Shown here one piece after another: positions 14,122 to 21,571 of a stretch of 24,098 bases of DNA; positions within the stretch are counted from its first letter, which is position 1; each line of letters starts with the position of its first letter. The translations under genes were made by a program, and so were the position numbers. The DNA lies in contig CAJPSM010000012.1 in NCBI GenBank assembly GCA_905373305.1, positions 1-24,098 of the forward strand, written 5' to 3'. The DNA comes from an uncultured Streptococcus sp. Lineage in GTDB: Bacteria; Bacillota; Bacilli; Lactobacillales; Streptococcaceae. Under the pieces are notes generated by a model. It searched no databases. It saw nothing but the letters and a program-made list of their open reading frames with translations, and was not told the origin of the DNA.

Positions 14122-14413
14122 GCAAAAAATAAGCAATCTCTTGGGTCTTGCTCAACGAGCAGGCCGGATCATATCAGGTGAGGAATTGGTGGTTAAGGCC
14201 ATTCAAGACCAGAAAGCCAAGCTAGTCTTTCTAGCCCATGATGCTGGTCCCAATCTAACCAAGAAGATTCAAGATAAAAGCGACTATTATCAAGTAGAAG
14301 TTATAACCGTGTTTTCAACACTGGAATTAAGCATAGCAGTCGGAAAATCTAGAAAGGTTTTGGCTGTGACAGATGCTGGATTTACAAAGAAAATGAGGTC
14401 TCTTATGGAATAG
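14114..14413 (+). CDS. ylxQ: YlxQ, L7Ae/L30e-type RNA-binding protein
   Basis: This 99-residue protein of the L7Ae/L30e/S12e fold shows NLLGLAQRAGRIISGEE near the start and KLVFLAHDAG in the centre, typical of kink-turn RNA-binding proteins of the YlxQ group. It appears to start at TTG 14114, inside the end of ylxR (8-nt overlap), with only a weak purine-rich ribosome site, so translation is likely coupled to ylxR. The exact RNA target is not known. Confidence 0.9.
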   Translation: MNKQKISNLLGLAQRAGRIISGEELVVKAIQDQKAKLVFLAHDAGPNLTKKIQDKSDYYQVEVITVFSTLELSIAVGKSRKVLAVTDAGFTKKMRSLME

Positions 14414-14429
14414 AAGAGGAGGACATGAT

Positions 14430-17216
14430 TTGTCTAAGAAAAGATTGTACGAAATCGCAAAAGAACTTGGAAAAGAAAGTAAAGAAGTTGTAGCGCGTGC
14501 AAAAGAGTTGGGCTTGGATGTGAAAAGCCACTCATCGAGCGTGGAAGCTGCCGCTGCTGAGAAAATCGCAGCTAGTTTTAAACCTGCACCTGCTCCTAAG
14601 GTAGAAGCAAAACCTGAGGCACCAAAAGCAAGTGTAGAAAAGAAAGCAGAGAAACCTGTTTCAGCGAAATCAGTTGTCACTAAGGAAGAAAGTAAACCAG
14701 CTACACCTGTAGCTCCTAAGGAAGAAAAAGTGGTGGCTGCAAGACCGCAGAGCCGAAATTTCAAGGCGGAGCGTGAGGCACGCGCAAAAGAGCAGGCAGA
14801 GCGACGCAAACAAAACAAGGGCAATAACCGTGACCAACAACAAAACGGTAACCGTCCGAAAAATGACGGCCGTAATGGTGGCAAACCTGGTCAAGCAAAC
14901 CGCGACAATGGCCGATTTAATGACCAAGGGAAGAAACCACAAGGTCAAGGAAATCGTGGCAATGATCGCCGTCAGCAACAAGACTTCCAGCCAAAACCAG
15001 CTGGACCACGTGTTGACTTTAAAGCCCGTGCAGCAGCCCTAAAAGCAGAGCAAAATGCAGAGTACGCACGCTCAAGCGAGGAACGCTTCAAACAATCGCA
15101 AGCTGCCAAAGAAGCCTTGGCTCAAGCTAACAAACGCAAGGAGCCTGAGGAAATCTTTGAGGAGGCTGCTAAGTTAGCTGAACAAACGCAGCCAGCCGTA
15201 GTAGTAGCTCCTGTAGCGAAAGAAGCGCCAGTGGATACACGTCGTAAAAAACAAGCTCGACCAGACAAAGAACGTGACGATTATGATCACGAAGAAGATG
15301 GTCCTAGAAAACAACAAAAGAATCGAAGTAGTCAGAATCAAGTGAGAAATCAAAGAAATAGTAACTGGAATAACAACAAGAAAAATAAAAAAGGCAACAA
15401 GCAGAATAATCGTAATCAGGCACCAAAACCTGTTACAGAGCGTAAGTTCCACGAATTGCCAACAGAATTTGAATATACAGATGGTATGACTGTTGCGGAA
15501 ATCGCAAAACGTATCAAACGTGAACCAGCTGAAATCGTTAAGAAACTCTTTATGATGGGTGTTATGGCCACACAAAACCAATCTTTGGATGGTGACACCA
15601 TTGAGCTCCTATTGGTAGATTATGGTATCGAAGCCAAACAGAAGGTTGAAGTGGACAATGCGGATATCGAGCGCTTCTTCGTCGAAGATGGTTATCTCAA
15701 TGAAGATGAATTGGTTGAGCGTCCACCAGTTGTGACCATCATGGGGCACGTTGACCATGGTAAAACAACCCTTCTAGATACCCTTCGTAACTCTCGTGTT
15801 GCAACAGGAGAAGCAGGTGGGATCACTCAGCATATCGGTGCCTACCAAATCGTTGAAAACGGTAAGAAGATTACCTTCCTTGATACACCAGGACACGCGG
15901 CCTTTACATCGATGCGTGCGCGTGGTGCCTCTGTTACCGATATTACCATCTTGGTCGTAGCAGCAGACGACGGTGTTATGCCTCAGACTATCGAAGCCAT
16001 CAACCACTCAAAAGCAGCCAACGTCCCAATCATCGTAGCCATTAACAAGATTGATAAACCAGGTGCCAACCCAGAACGTGTTATCGGTGAATTGGCAGAG
16101 CATGGTGTTATGTCAACAGCTTGGGGTGGTGATTCTGAGTTTGTCGAAATCTCAGCTAAATTCAACCAAAATATCGAAGAATTGTTGGAAACAGTCCTTC
16201 TTGTGGCTGAAATCCAAGAACTCAAAGCAGACCCAACAGTTCGTGCGATCGGTACTGTTATCGAAGCTCGCTTGGATAAAGGAAAAGGTGCGGTCGCAAC
16301 CCTTCTTGTTCAACAAGGTACCTTGAATGTTCAAGACCCTATCGTTGTCGGAAATACCTTCGGTCGTGTCCGTGCTATGACCAATGACCTTGGTCGTCGT
16401 GTCAAGGTTGCAGGACCATCAACACCAGTTTCTATCACAGGTTTGAACGAAGCACCGATGGCCGGTGACCACTTTGCTGTTTACGAAGATGAAAAATCTG
16501 CGCGTGCGGCTGGTGAAGAACGTGCTAAACGTGCCCTTATGAAACAACGTCAAGCTACCCAACGTGTCAGCCTTGAAAACCTCTTTGATACGCTTAAAGC
16601 TGGTGAACTTAAGTCTGTTAACGTCATCATCAAGGCCGACGTACAAGGTTCTGTTGAAGCCCTTTCTGCCTCACTTCAAAAGATCGACGTGGAAGGTGTT
16701 AAAGTTACCATCGTCCACTCAGCGGTCGGTGCCATCAATGAATCTGACGTGACTCTTGCGGAAGCTTCAAATGCCTTTATCGTTGGTTTCAACGTCCGCC
16801 CTACACCACAAGCGCGTCAACAAGCTGAAGCAGACGATGTAGAAATCCGTCTCCACAGCATTATCTACAAGGTTATCGAAGAGATGGAAGAAGCCATGAA
16901 AGGGATGCTTGACCCAGAATTCGAAGAAAAAGTTATCGGTGAAGCAGTTATTCGTGAAACCTTCAAGGTGTCCAAAGTGGGAACCATCGGTGGATTCATG
17001 GTTACAAGTGGTAAGGTTACCCGTGACTCTAAAGTCCGTGTCATCCGTGACGGCGTCGTTATCTATGATGGCGAACTCGCAAGCTTGAAACACTACAAAG
17101 ACGACGTGAAAGAAGTTACGAACGGCCGTGAAGGTGGATTGATGATCGACGGCTACAATGATATCAAGATGGATGATGTCATTGAGGCGTATGTCATGGA
17201 AGAAATCAAGAGATAA
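14430..17216 (+). CDS. infB: InfB, translation initiation factor IF-2
   Basis: This 928-residue GTPase brings initiator tRNA to the 30S subunit and promotes subunit joining. An IF2 N-terminal subdomain covers about 1-50, then a long Lys/Arg/Gln/Asn-rich low-complexity linker to about 340, a second IF2_N subdomain (about 350-400), and a GTPase domain with GHVDHGKTT near 438, DTPGHAAFT near 488 and NKID near 542. The tRNA-binding C-terminal domains follow. The start is TTG at 14430, with GAGGAGG 8 nt before it; the ATG at 14425 is in another frame. It follows ylxQ by 16 nt. Confidence 0.97.
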   Translation: MSKKRLYEIAKELGKESKEVVARAKELGLDVKSHSSSVEAAAAEKIAASFKPAPAPKVEAKPEAPKASVEKKAEKPVSAKSVVTKEESKPATPVAPKEEKVVAARPQSRNFKAEREARAKEQAERRKQNKGNNRDQQQNGNRPKNDGRNGGKPGQANRDNGRFNDQGKKPQGQGNRGNDRRQQQDFQPKPAGPRVDFKARAAALKAEQNAEYARSSEERFKQSQAAKEALAQANKRKEPEEIFEEAAKLAEQTQPAVVVAPVAKEAPVDTRRKKQARPDKERDDYDHEEDGPRKQQKNRSSQNQVRNQRNSNWNNNKKNKKGNKQNNRNQAPKPVTERKFHELPTEFEYTDGMTVAEIAKRIKREPAEIVKKLFMMGVMATQNQSLDGDTIELLLVDYGIEAKQKVEVDNADIERFFVEDGYLNEDELVERPPVVTIMGHVDHGKTTLLDTLRNSRVATGEAGGITQHIGAYQIVENGKKITFLDTPGHAAFTSMRARGASVTDITILVVAADDGVMPQTIEAINHSKAANVPIIVAINKIDKPGANPERVIGELAEHGVMSTAWGGDSEFVEISAKFNQNIEELLETVLLVAEIQELKADPTVRAIGTVIEARLDKGKGAVATLLVQQGTLNVQDPIVVGNTFGRVRAMTNDLGRRVKVAGPSTPVSITGLNEAPMAGDHFAVYEDEKSARAAGEERAKRALMKQRQATQRVSLENLFDTLKAGELKSVNVIIKADVQGSVEALSASLQKIDVEGVKVTIVHSAVGAINESDVTLAEASNAFIVGFNVRPTPQARQQAEADDVEIRLHSIIYKVIEEMEEAMKGMLDPEFEEKVIGEAVIRETFKVSKVGTIGGFMVTSGKVTRDSKVRVIRDGVVIYDGELASLKHYKDDVKEVTNGREGGLMIDGYNDIKMDDVIEAYVMEEIKR

Positions 17217-17266
17217 TAGAGAAACGATAGCCAATTTGACTCGTCGTCAACAGCGCCTTGATGAAC

Positions 17267-17284
17267 CCTTAGTTCTATCTAAGG
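17267..17284 (+). other. hairpin in the infB-rbfA gap
   Basis: CCTTAG (17267-17272) and CTAAGG (17279-17284) form a perfect 6-bp stem with a 6-nt loop, followed by CTTGTTTCC. There is no clear T-tract, so it may be an RNA-processing or weak termination element. Confidence 0.4.
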
Positions 17285-17332
17285 CTTGTTTCCTAGATTC
17301 AAATGGCTCTAGTTCCTCTATCTAATAAAAAT

Positions 17333-17357
17333 AGCTAGGTCTGCTGGCCTAGCTTTT
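17333..17357 (+). terminator. intrinsic terminator between infB and rbfA
   Basis: A 7-bp stem (AGCTAGG 17333-17339, CCTAGCT 17348-17354) with an 8-nt loop ends in a short T-tract. It lies only about 30 nt before the rbfA start and no promoter is clear between them, so rbfA may depend on read-through. Confidence 0.7.
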
Positions 17358-17387
17358 GGTTCATTATAAAAAATGAAAGGAAGAAAC

Positions 17388-17738
17388 ATGGCAAATCATT
17401 TCCGTACGGATCGTGTAGGCATGGAAATCAAGCGTGAAGTCAATGAGATTTTGCAAAAGAAAGTCCGTGATCCCCGTGTCCAAGGCGTGACCATCACAGA
17501 TGTTCAGATGCTGGGTGACCTGTCCGTTGCTAAGGTTTACTACACTATTTTGAGTAACCTTGCTTCGGATAATCAAAAAGCTCAAATCGGGCTTGAAAAA
17601 GCAACTGGTACCATCAAACGTGAACTTGGTCGCAATTTGAAATTGTACAAAATCCCAGATTTGACCTTCGTCAAAGACGAATCCATCGAATATGGAAACA
17701 AGATTGACGAGATGCTACGCAATCTAGATAAAAACTAA
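17388..17738 (+). CDS. rbfA: RbfA, 30S ribosome-binding factor
   Basis: This 116-residue KH-fold protein assists maturation of the 16S rRNA 5' end. Family segments are clear: RVGMEIKREVNEIL, KVRDPRVQGVTITDVQ, LGDLSVAKVYYTI and the C-terminal PDLTFVKDESIEYGNKID. An in-frame ATG at 17373 would add five residues, but the AAAGGA ribosome site lies within that stretch and points to the ATG at 17388. Confidence 0.97.
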   Translation: MANHFRTDRVGMEIKREVNEILQKKVRDPRVQGVTITDVQMLGDLSVAKVYYTILSNLASDNQKAQIGLEKATGTIKRELGRNLKLYKIPDLTFVKDESIEYGNKIDEMLRNLDKN

Positions 17739-17740
17739 GA

Positions 17741-17762
17741 AAGAGGGGATGACCCTCTTTTT
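17741..17762 (+). terminator. intrinsic terminator after rbfA
   Basis: A 7-bp stem (AAGAGGG 17741-17747, CCCTCTT 17753-17759) with a 5-nt loop runs into five T at the end. It closes the rimP-to-rbfA block. Confidence 0.85.
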
Positions 17763-17824
17763 AGTGTGTGCCAGATATGACGAGGCAATAATCTGTAAAA
17801 AAGAAAGTTAAACAAATGATTTTT

Positions 17825-17853
17825 TTGAAAAGGCTTTATATTTTTCTTATAGT
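17825..17853 (+). promoter_or_regulatory. sigma-A promoter for the EcsC-like gene
   Basis: TTGAAA (17825-17830), a 17-nt spacer and TATAGT (17848-17853). A TATGAT at 17853-17858 is an alternative -10 but would give a 22-nt spacer. Confidence 0.6.
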
Positions 17854-17894
17854 ATGATATGATAAAATGTGAAAAAAGAAATAAGGAGATTGAA

Positions 17895-18674
17895 ATGGCT
17901 GAACAAGATCTAGCTATGCAAGTATTAGAACAAGTGGTGAAACTACCTGTTGTGAAAGTTGATCGTTCAAAGTTTTTAGTGGACAAGTTTTCTAAAGAAT
18001 TAGATCCGAAGGATATTTCAACATTATTGGAGCAGGGGCCTTCTAGCTTGCTATCTCAGGAAATCTTAGATAGAGTTGCAAATGCTTGTATTATGGATAA
18101 TGTCTTGCTGGCCAGTGGGACCTCGGTTTTAGCAGGCCTACCTGGAGGCCTTGCCATGGCAATTACCATACCAGCGGATGTAGCTCAGTTTTACGCTTTC
18201 TCATTAAAATTAGCTCAAGAATTGGGATATATTTACGGTTACGATGACCTTTGGGCTTCTCGTGATGAGTTGAGTGAAGATGCTCAAAACACGCTCTTAC
18301 TGTATCTCGGTGTGATGCTGGGAGTAAATGGTACAGCAGCCTTGCTTCGAGCGGGAGGTGTTGCGGTTGCTAAGCAAGTGATGAAAACTGTTCCTCAGAA
18401 AGCCTTGACAAAGACGCTCTGGTATCCAATTTTGAAAAAAGTTTTGAAAATTTTTGGTGTTAATCTGACAAAAGGTGGCTTGGCAAAAGGAATGGGGAAA
18501 TTCATTCCCATCCTAGGCGGTATTATTTCAGGAGGATTAACCTTTGCGACCATGAAACCGATGGGAGAAAGCTTACAACAGGAGTTATCTAAATTAGTTA
18601 ACTATAATGAGGAACAGTATCAAGAAGATATAGAAACTATCCGAAAAGAAGCAGAAATCATCGAAGGAGAGTAA
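17895..18674 (+). CDS. EcsC-like hydrophobic protein of unknown function
   Basis: This 259-residue protein starts at the ATG at 17895, which has AAGGAGA; the frame extends upstream to 17859, but that start would fall at the promoter. It has several Gly-rich hydrophobic stretches (about 70-105, 132-160, 205-228). The segment IPADVAQFYAFSLKLAQELGY followed by YGYDD is like the EcsC family. A late GGIISGGLTFATMKPMG motif precedes an acidic tail. EcsC proteins are poorly understood. It forms an operon with the next small gene, 1 nt away. Confidence 0.75.
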   Translation: MAEQDLAMQVLEQVVKLPVVKVDRSKFLVDKFSKELDPKDISTLLEQGPSSLLSQEILDRVANACIMDNVLLASGTSVLAGLPGGLAMAITIPADVAQFYAFSLKLAQELGYIYGYDDLWASRDELSEDAQNTLLLYLGVMLGVNGTAALLRAGGVAVAKQVMKTVPQKALTKTLWYPILKKVLKIFGVNLTKGGLAKGMGKFIPILGGIISGGLTFATMKPMGESLQQELSKLVNYNEEQYQEDIETIRKEAEIIEGE

Positions 18675-18675
18675 T

Positions 18676-18858
18676 ATGGGATTCATTAAAATTCTAGCTA
18701 AGACTTACGGGAATTACTTTTTTACGATGCAAGGTATAAAAGTTATGAAAACTATGAAAAAAGATGACAATCTTGTTGTTGGTCTAGGGAAGTTATTTCT
18801 TGTAGATAAGTTAATGGATACGGCTCACTGGTTAGCAAAACCAGATGATAAGGAATAA
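18676..18858 (+). CDS. small hypothetical protein paired with the EcsC-like gene
   Basis: This 60-residue basic protein (starts MGFIKILAKTYGNYFF) is moderately hydrophobic, with no clear full membrane helix. Its ATG lies 1 nt after the preceding stop, and the GAAGGAGA inside the previous gene serves as ribosome site. A strong terminator follows. I do not recognise it; operon position suggests it works with the EcsC-like protein. Confidence 0.7.
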   Translation: MGFIKILAKTYGNYFFTMQGIKVMKTMKKDDNLVVGLGKLFLVDKLMDTAHWLAKPDDKE

Positions 18859-18872
18859 CTTGAAATGAAAGA

Positions 18873-18902
18873 AACTAGCAGGAACTCCACTGCTAGTTTT
18901 TT
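18873..18902 (+). terminator. intrinsic terminator
   Basis: A 9-bp perfect stem (AACTAGCAG 18873-18881, CTGCTAGTT 18890-18898) with an 8-nt loop is followed by a T run to 18902. Confidence 0.9.
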
Positions 18903-18916
18903 AATCTCTTCCCATA

Positions 18917-18925
18917 TGGTATAAT
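18917..18925 (+). promoter_or_regulatory. extended -10 promoter for the DUF1858/DUF438 operon
   Basis: TGGTATAAT gives a perfect TATAAT (18920-18925) with an extended TGn. The -35 position falls in the terminator T-tract and is not a recognisable box. The start codon follows about 40 nt later. Confidence 0.7.
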
Positions 18926-18966
18926 ATAAGCAGCAAAATCATTTTAGAACATACATGGAGGTCGTC

Positions 18967-19200
18967 ATGGACAATATCATCGATGTGTCAATTCCCGTTG
19001 CAGAAGTGGTGGATAAGCATCCAGAAGTCTTGGAAATCCTAGTGGAGCTTGGTTTTAAACCACTTGCTAACCCCTTGATGCGCAACACAGTCGGTCGCAA
19101 GGTATCGCTGAAGCAGGGTTCTAAACTTGAAGGAACTCCTATGGACAAGATTGTCCGCACGCTAGAAGCGAACGGCTATGAAGTGATTGGATTAGAATAA
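18967..19200 (+). CDS. DUF1858 domain protein
   Basis: This 77-residue single-domain protein (MDNIIDVSIPVAEVVDKHPE...) fits the DUF1858 family, related to the N-terminal domain of ScdA/RIC-type iron-sulfur repair proteins. The ATG at 18967 has a GGAGG site; the in-frame ATG at 18955 precedes that site and is less likely. Its stop overlaps the ATG of the next gene by 1 nt. The pair may act in redox or Fe-S stress; this is inferred from domains only. Confidence 0.85.
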   Translation: MDNIIDVSIPVAEVVDKHPEVLEILVELGFKPLANPLMRNTVGRKVSLKQGSKLEGTPMDKIVRTLEANGYEVIGLE

Positions 19201-20534
19201 TGGCAGATGAACGGATTCATATCCTAAGGGATATTTTGTTAGAATTGCACAACGGCGCCTCTCCCGAGTCAGTTCAGGAGCGTTTTGATGCGACTTTTAC
19301 GGGTGTTTCAGCCATTGAGATTTCCCTCATGGAGCACGAGCTGATGAACTCAGACTCAGGTGTCACCTTTGAAGATGTCATGGAACTCTGTGATGTCCAT
19401 GCCAACCTTTTTAAAAACGCTGTTAAGGGCGTCGAAGTGGAGGATACTGAACACTCTGGCCACCCAGTTCGCGTCTTCAAGGATGAAAATCTGGCTCTCC
19501 GTGCAGCTTTGATTCGCATTCGGAGACTGTTGGATACCTATGAGTCTATGGAAGATGAGGAAATGCTGGCAGAGATGCGTAAGGGCTTGGTCCGTCAAAT
19601 GGGGCTGTTGGGGCAATTTGATATCCACTACCAGCGCAAGGAAGAGCTCTTTTTCCCCATCATGGAGCGCTATGGTCACGATTCACCCCCAAAAGTTATG
19701 TGGGGAGTGGATGATCAGATCAGAGAACTCTTTCAGACAGCTCTAGCGACAGCCAAGTCACTACCAGAAGTATCGATTTCCACTGTAAAGGAGGCCTTTG
19801 AAGCTTTTGCGACAGAGTTTGAAAGTATGATTTTCAAGGAAGAGTCCATCCTCCTCATGATTCTTCTTGAGTCGTTCACCCAAGATGACTGGATTCAGAT
19901 TTCGGAGGAGAGCGATGCCTACGGCTATGCCATCATCCGTCCGTCTGAGAAATGGGTTCCAGAAAGACAGAGCTTTGTTGAAGAAAAGAGTGCAGAGGAG
20001 CCAGTACAACTAGACACGGCAGAAGGTCAAGTTCAGCAAGTTATCGATACACCAGAAGGACAGTTCACCATTACCTTTACTCCTAAGGAAAAGGAAGCGG
20101 TGCTGGACCGCCATAGCCAACAGCCTTTTGGCAATGGCTATCTCTCCGTCGAGCAGGCCAACCTCATCCTCAATCACCTCCCTATGGAGATCACCTTTGT
20201 CAATAAAGACGACATTTTCCAGTACTACAATGACAATGCGCCAGCTGATGAGATGATTTTCAAACGGACGCCGTCCCAAGTTGGGCGCAATGTTGAACTC
20301 TGCCATCCGCCTAAGTACCTAGACAAGGTGAAGGCCGTTATGAAAGGTCTTCGTGAAGGTAAAAAAGACAAGTATGAAATGTGGTTCAAGTCGGAGTCGC
20401 GAGGCAAGTTTGTCCATATCACCTATGCCGCAGTACACGATGAAAACGGGGAATTCCAAGGCGTTCTAGAGTATGTTCAGGATATCCAGCCCTACCGAGA
20501 GATTGATACGGACTATTTCCGTGGATTAGAATAA
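19200..20534 (+). CDS. DUF438 / hemerythrin-like / PAS domain protein
   Basis: This 444-residue cytosolic protein has DUF438 at about 10-75, a hemerythrin-like helical region at about 80-225 and a PAS-like domain at about 300-425 (MEITFVNKDDIFQYYND, then FKRTPSQVGRNVELCHPP). Candidate iron ligands are His85/His88 in EHSGHPVRVF, His143 and Glu148 in HYQRKEELFFPIM, and the EE of FKEESILL. The segment MWGVDDQIR has Asp where many hemerythrins carry His. These domains suggest sensing of O2, NO or redox state, but no function is proven. Its ATG overlaps the stop of the DUF1858 gene (TAATG). Confidence 0.88.
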   Translation: MADERIHILRDILLELHNGASPESVQERFDATFTGVSAIEISLMEHELMNSDSGVTFEDVMELCDVHANLFKNAVKGVEVEDTEHSGHPVRVFKDENLALRAALIRIRRLLDTYESMEDEEMLAEMRKGLVRQMGLLGQFDIHYQRKEELFFPIMERYGHDSPPKVMWGVDDQIRELFQTALATAKSLPEVSISTVKEAFEAFATEFESMIFKEESILLMILLESFTQDDWIQISEESDAYGYAIIRPSEKWVPERQSFVEEKSAEEPVQLDTAEGQVQQVIDTPEGQFTITFTPKEKEAVLDRHSQQPFGNGYLSVEQANLILNHLPMEITFVNKDDIFQYYNDNAPADEMIFKRTPSQVGRNVELCHPPKYLDKVKAVMKGLREGKKDKYEMWFKSESRGKFVHITYAAVHDENGEFQGVLEYVQDIQPYREIDTDYFRGLE

Positions 20535-20543
20535 GGAGAATCA

Positions 20544-20798
20544 ATGAGTTACGAACAGGAATTTATGAAGGAATTTGAAGCCTGGGTCAATACCCAGATC
20601 ATGATCAACGACATGGCGCACAAGGAAAGTCAAAAAGTCTACGAAGAAGACCAAGACGAGCGTGCCAAAGATGCCATGATTCGCTACGAGAGCCGTTTGG
20701 ATGCCTATCAGTTCTTGCTTGGTAAGTTTGAAAATTTCAAGGCAGGCAAGGGATTCCATGATTTGCCAGAAGGCTTGTTTGGTGAGCGAAACTATTAA
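20544..20798 (+). CDS. DUF1912-type small acidic protein
   Basis: This 84-residue mostly helical protein (MSYEQEFMKEFEAWVNTQIM... ends GLFGERNY) fits the streptococcal DUF1912 family. Its AAGGAG site lies right at the preceding stop, 9 nt away, so it is co-transcribed with the DUF438 gene. Function is unknown. Confidence 0.8.
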   Translation: MSYEQEFMKEFEAWVNTQIMINDMAHKESQKVYEEDQDERAKDAMIRYESRLDAYQFLLGKFENFKAGKGFHDLPEGLFGERNY

Positions 20799-20813
20799 AA
20801 TACAGATACTTTC

Positions 20814-20842
20814 TTGATTTTTTCCCAAAATCTTGATAGAAT
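20814..20842 (+). promoter_or_regulatory. sigma-A promoter for the HhH protein
   Basis: TTGATT (20814-20819), a 17-nt spacer and TAGAAT (20837-20842). Confidence 0.7.
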
Positions 20843-20851
20843 ATCTTTATT

Positions 20852-20878
20852 AAATCCTTGTCAGAGCAGGGATTTTTT
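20852..20878 (+). terminator. hairpin with T-tract just after the promoter
   Basis: AAATCC (20852-20857) pairs with GGATTT (20870-20875), followed by a T run. It probably ends the upstream transcript. It would lie at the very 5' end of the transcript from the promoter at 20814-20842. Confidence 0.55.
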
Positions 20879-20895
20879 ATTGAAAGGATTTTATC

Positions 20896-21291
20896 ATGTC
20901 AAAGAAACTCCAACGTAAAAAACAATTGCGAAATAGCCTTCGTCGTTCAGGTGCATTTTCAACTACAGTGACTAAAGTTGTAGAAGAGACCAAAAAAGTC
21001 GTGAAACATGCGGAAAAATCTGCCAACCAAGCAGGAAAAGTTGTCACTAAAAAAGTGGAACAAGCAGTAGAAGCGACTAAAGAACAAGCTCAAAAAGTGG
21101 CGAATTCAGTAGAAGATTTCGCAGCTACTTTGGGTGGCCTCTCAGTAGATCGCGCTAAGACTTTTTATGATGAAGGTATCAAGTCAGCTTCTGACTTCAA
21201 AAACTGGACTGAAAAAGAACTCCTTGCCTTGAAAGGAATCGGCCCAGCTACAATCAAGAAATTAAAAGAACACGGAATCAGCTTCAAGTAA
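20896..21291 (+). CDS. basic coiled-coil protein with C-terminal helix-hairpin-helix
   Basis: This 131-residue protein has a very basic N-terminus (MSKKLQRKKQLRNSLRRSG), a Lys/Ala/Glu/Val helical repeat region (about 25-75, like phasin or late-embryogenesis-type helices) and a C-terminal helix-hairpin-helix (LLALKGIGPATIKKLKEHGI, about 109-128) expected to contact DNA. The ribosome site is GAAAGGA. It has its own promoter. A nucleoid-associated role is possible but is inferred only from composition and the HhH. Confidence 0.8.
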   Translation: MSKKLQRKKQLRNSLRRSGAFSTTVTKVVEETKKVVKHAEKSANQAGKVVTKKVEQAVEATKEQAQKVANSVEDFAATLGGLSVDRAKTFYDEGIKSASDFKNWTEKELLALKGIGPATIKKLKEHGISFK

Positions 21292-21304
21292 TCTTTCTTG
21301 TCCC

Positions 21305-21333
21305 TTGCATTTCCGTCAAAAACTTGCTACAAT
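21305..21333 (+). promoter_or_regulatory. sigma-A promoter of the T-box operon
   Basis: TTGCAT (21305-21310), a 17-nt spacer and TACAAT (21328-21333). The transcript should begin near 21340, at the base of the T-box stem I. Confidence 0.8.
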
Positions 21334-21337
21334 AGAG

Positions 21338-21551
21338 CCATTAGAGGTGTTTTGAATCCCACATTTTACAGAAAGTGGCGGCGCTGAGAAATCCACAAAT
21401 GTGTCAAGACTGGTTGCTGATGGTTAAAAATGAAATAAAAGTGTCTTTGTATTTACTTCAAAGACGAAAGTTGCGGGCAACTGCCCGAAATTGGGTGGTA
21501 CCGCGGATAAACACATTCGTCCCTGTCATGTAGATGGCAGGGGCTTTTTTT
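21338..21551 (+). ncRNA. T-box riboswitch leader (probably tRNA-Val responsive)
   Basis: The T-box core GGGTGGTACCGCGG is at 21493-21506 and is followed by a terminator (stem 21519-21527 with 21536-21544, then T to 21551). Stem I closes with CCATTAG (21338-21344) and CTGATGG (21417-21423); an upper helix pairs CACATTT (21360-21366) with AAATGTG (21397-21403). The specifier is not certain: GUC (21403-21405, Val) followed by A fits the downstream valS, whereas ACU (21409-21411, Thr) is a structural alternative. The U after UGG in the core pairs with an A discriminator base, consistent with tRNA-Val. Uncharged tRNA should favour antitermination and expression of the three genes that follow. Confidence 0.9.
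21519..21551 (+). terminator. T-box regulated terminator
   Basis: A 9-bp stem with two G-T pairs (21519-21527, 21536-21544), an 8-nt loop and seven T. It is the attenuator of the T-box. A five-codon ORF (21552-21569) lies between it and the next gene. Confidence 0.88.
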
Positions 21552-21571
21552 ATGGAAAGTGAGGGCTGAAG

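Noticed and set aside
14327..14884. 185-codon minus-strand open frame over ylxQ/infB
   Set aside because: It mirrors the low-complexity Lys/Ala-rich IF-2 linker; Ser/Phe/Leu-rich translation is typical of an antisense shadow.
16767..17234. 155-codon minus-strand open frame over the infB 3' end
   Set aside because: Antisense to conserved IF-2 domains, no start signals, no recognisable motif.
21552..21569. Five-codon ORF between the T-box terminator and the GNAT gene as a regulatory leader peptide
   Set aside because: It lacks a ribosome site and is after the terminator, so it is most likely chance; control is explained by the T-box.
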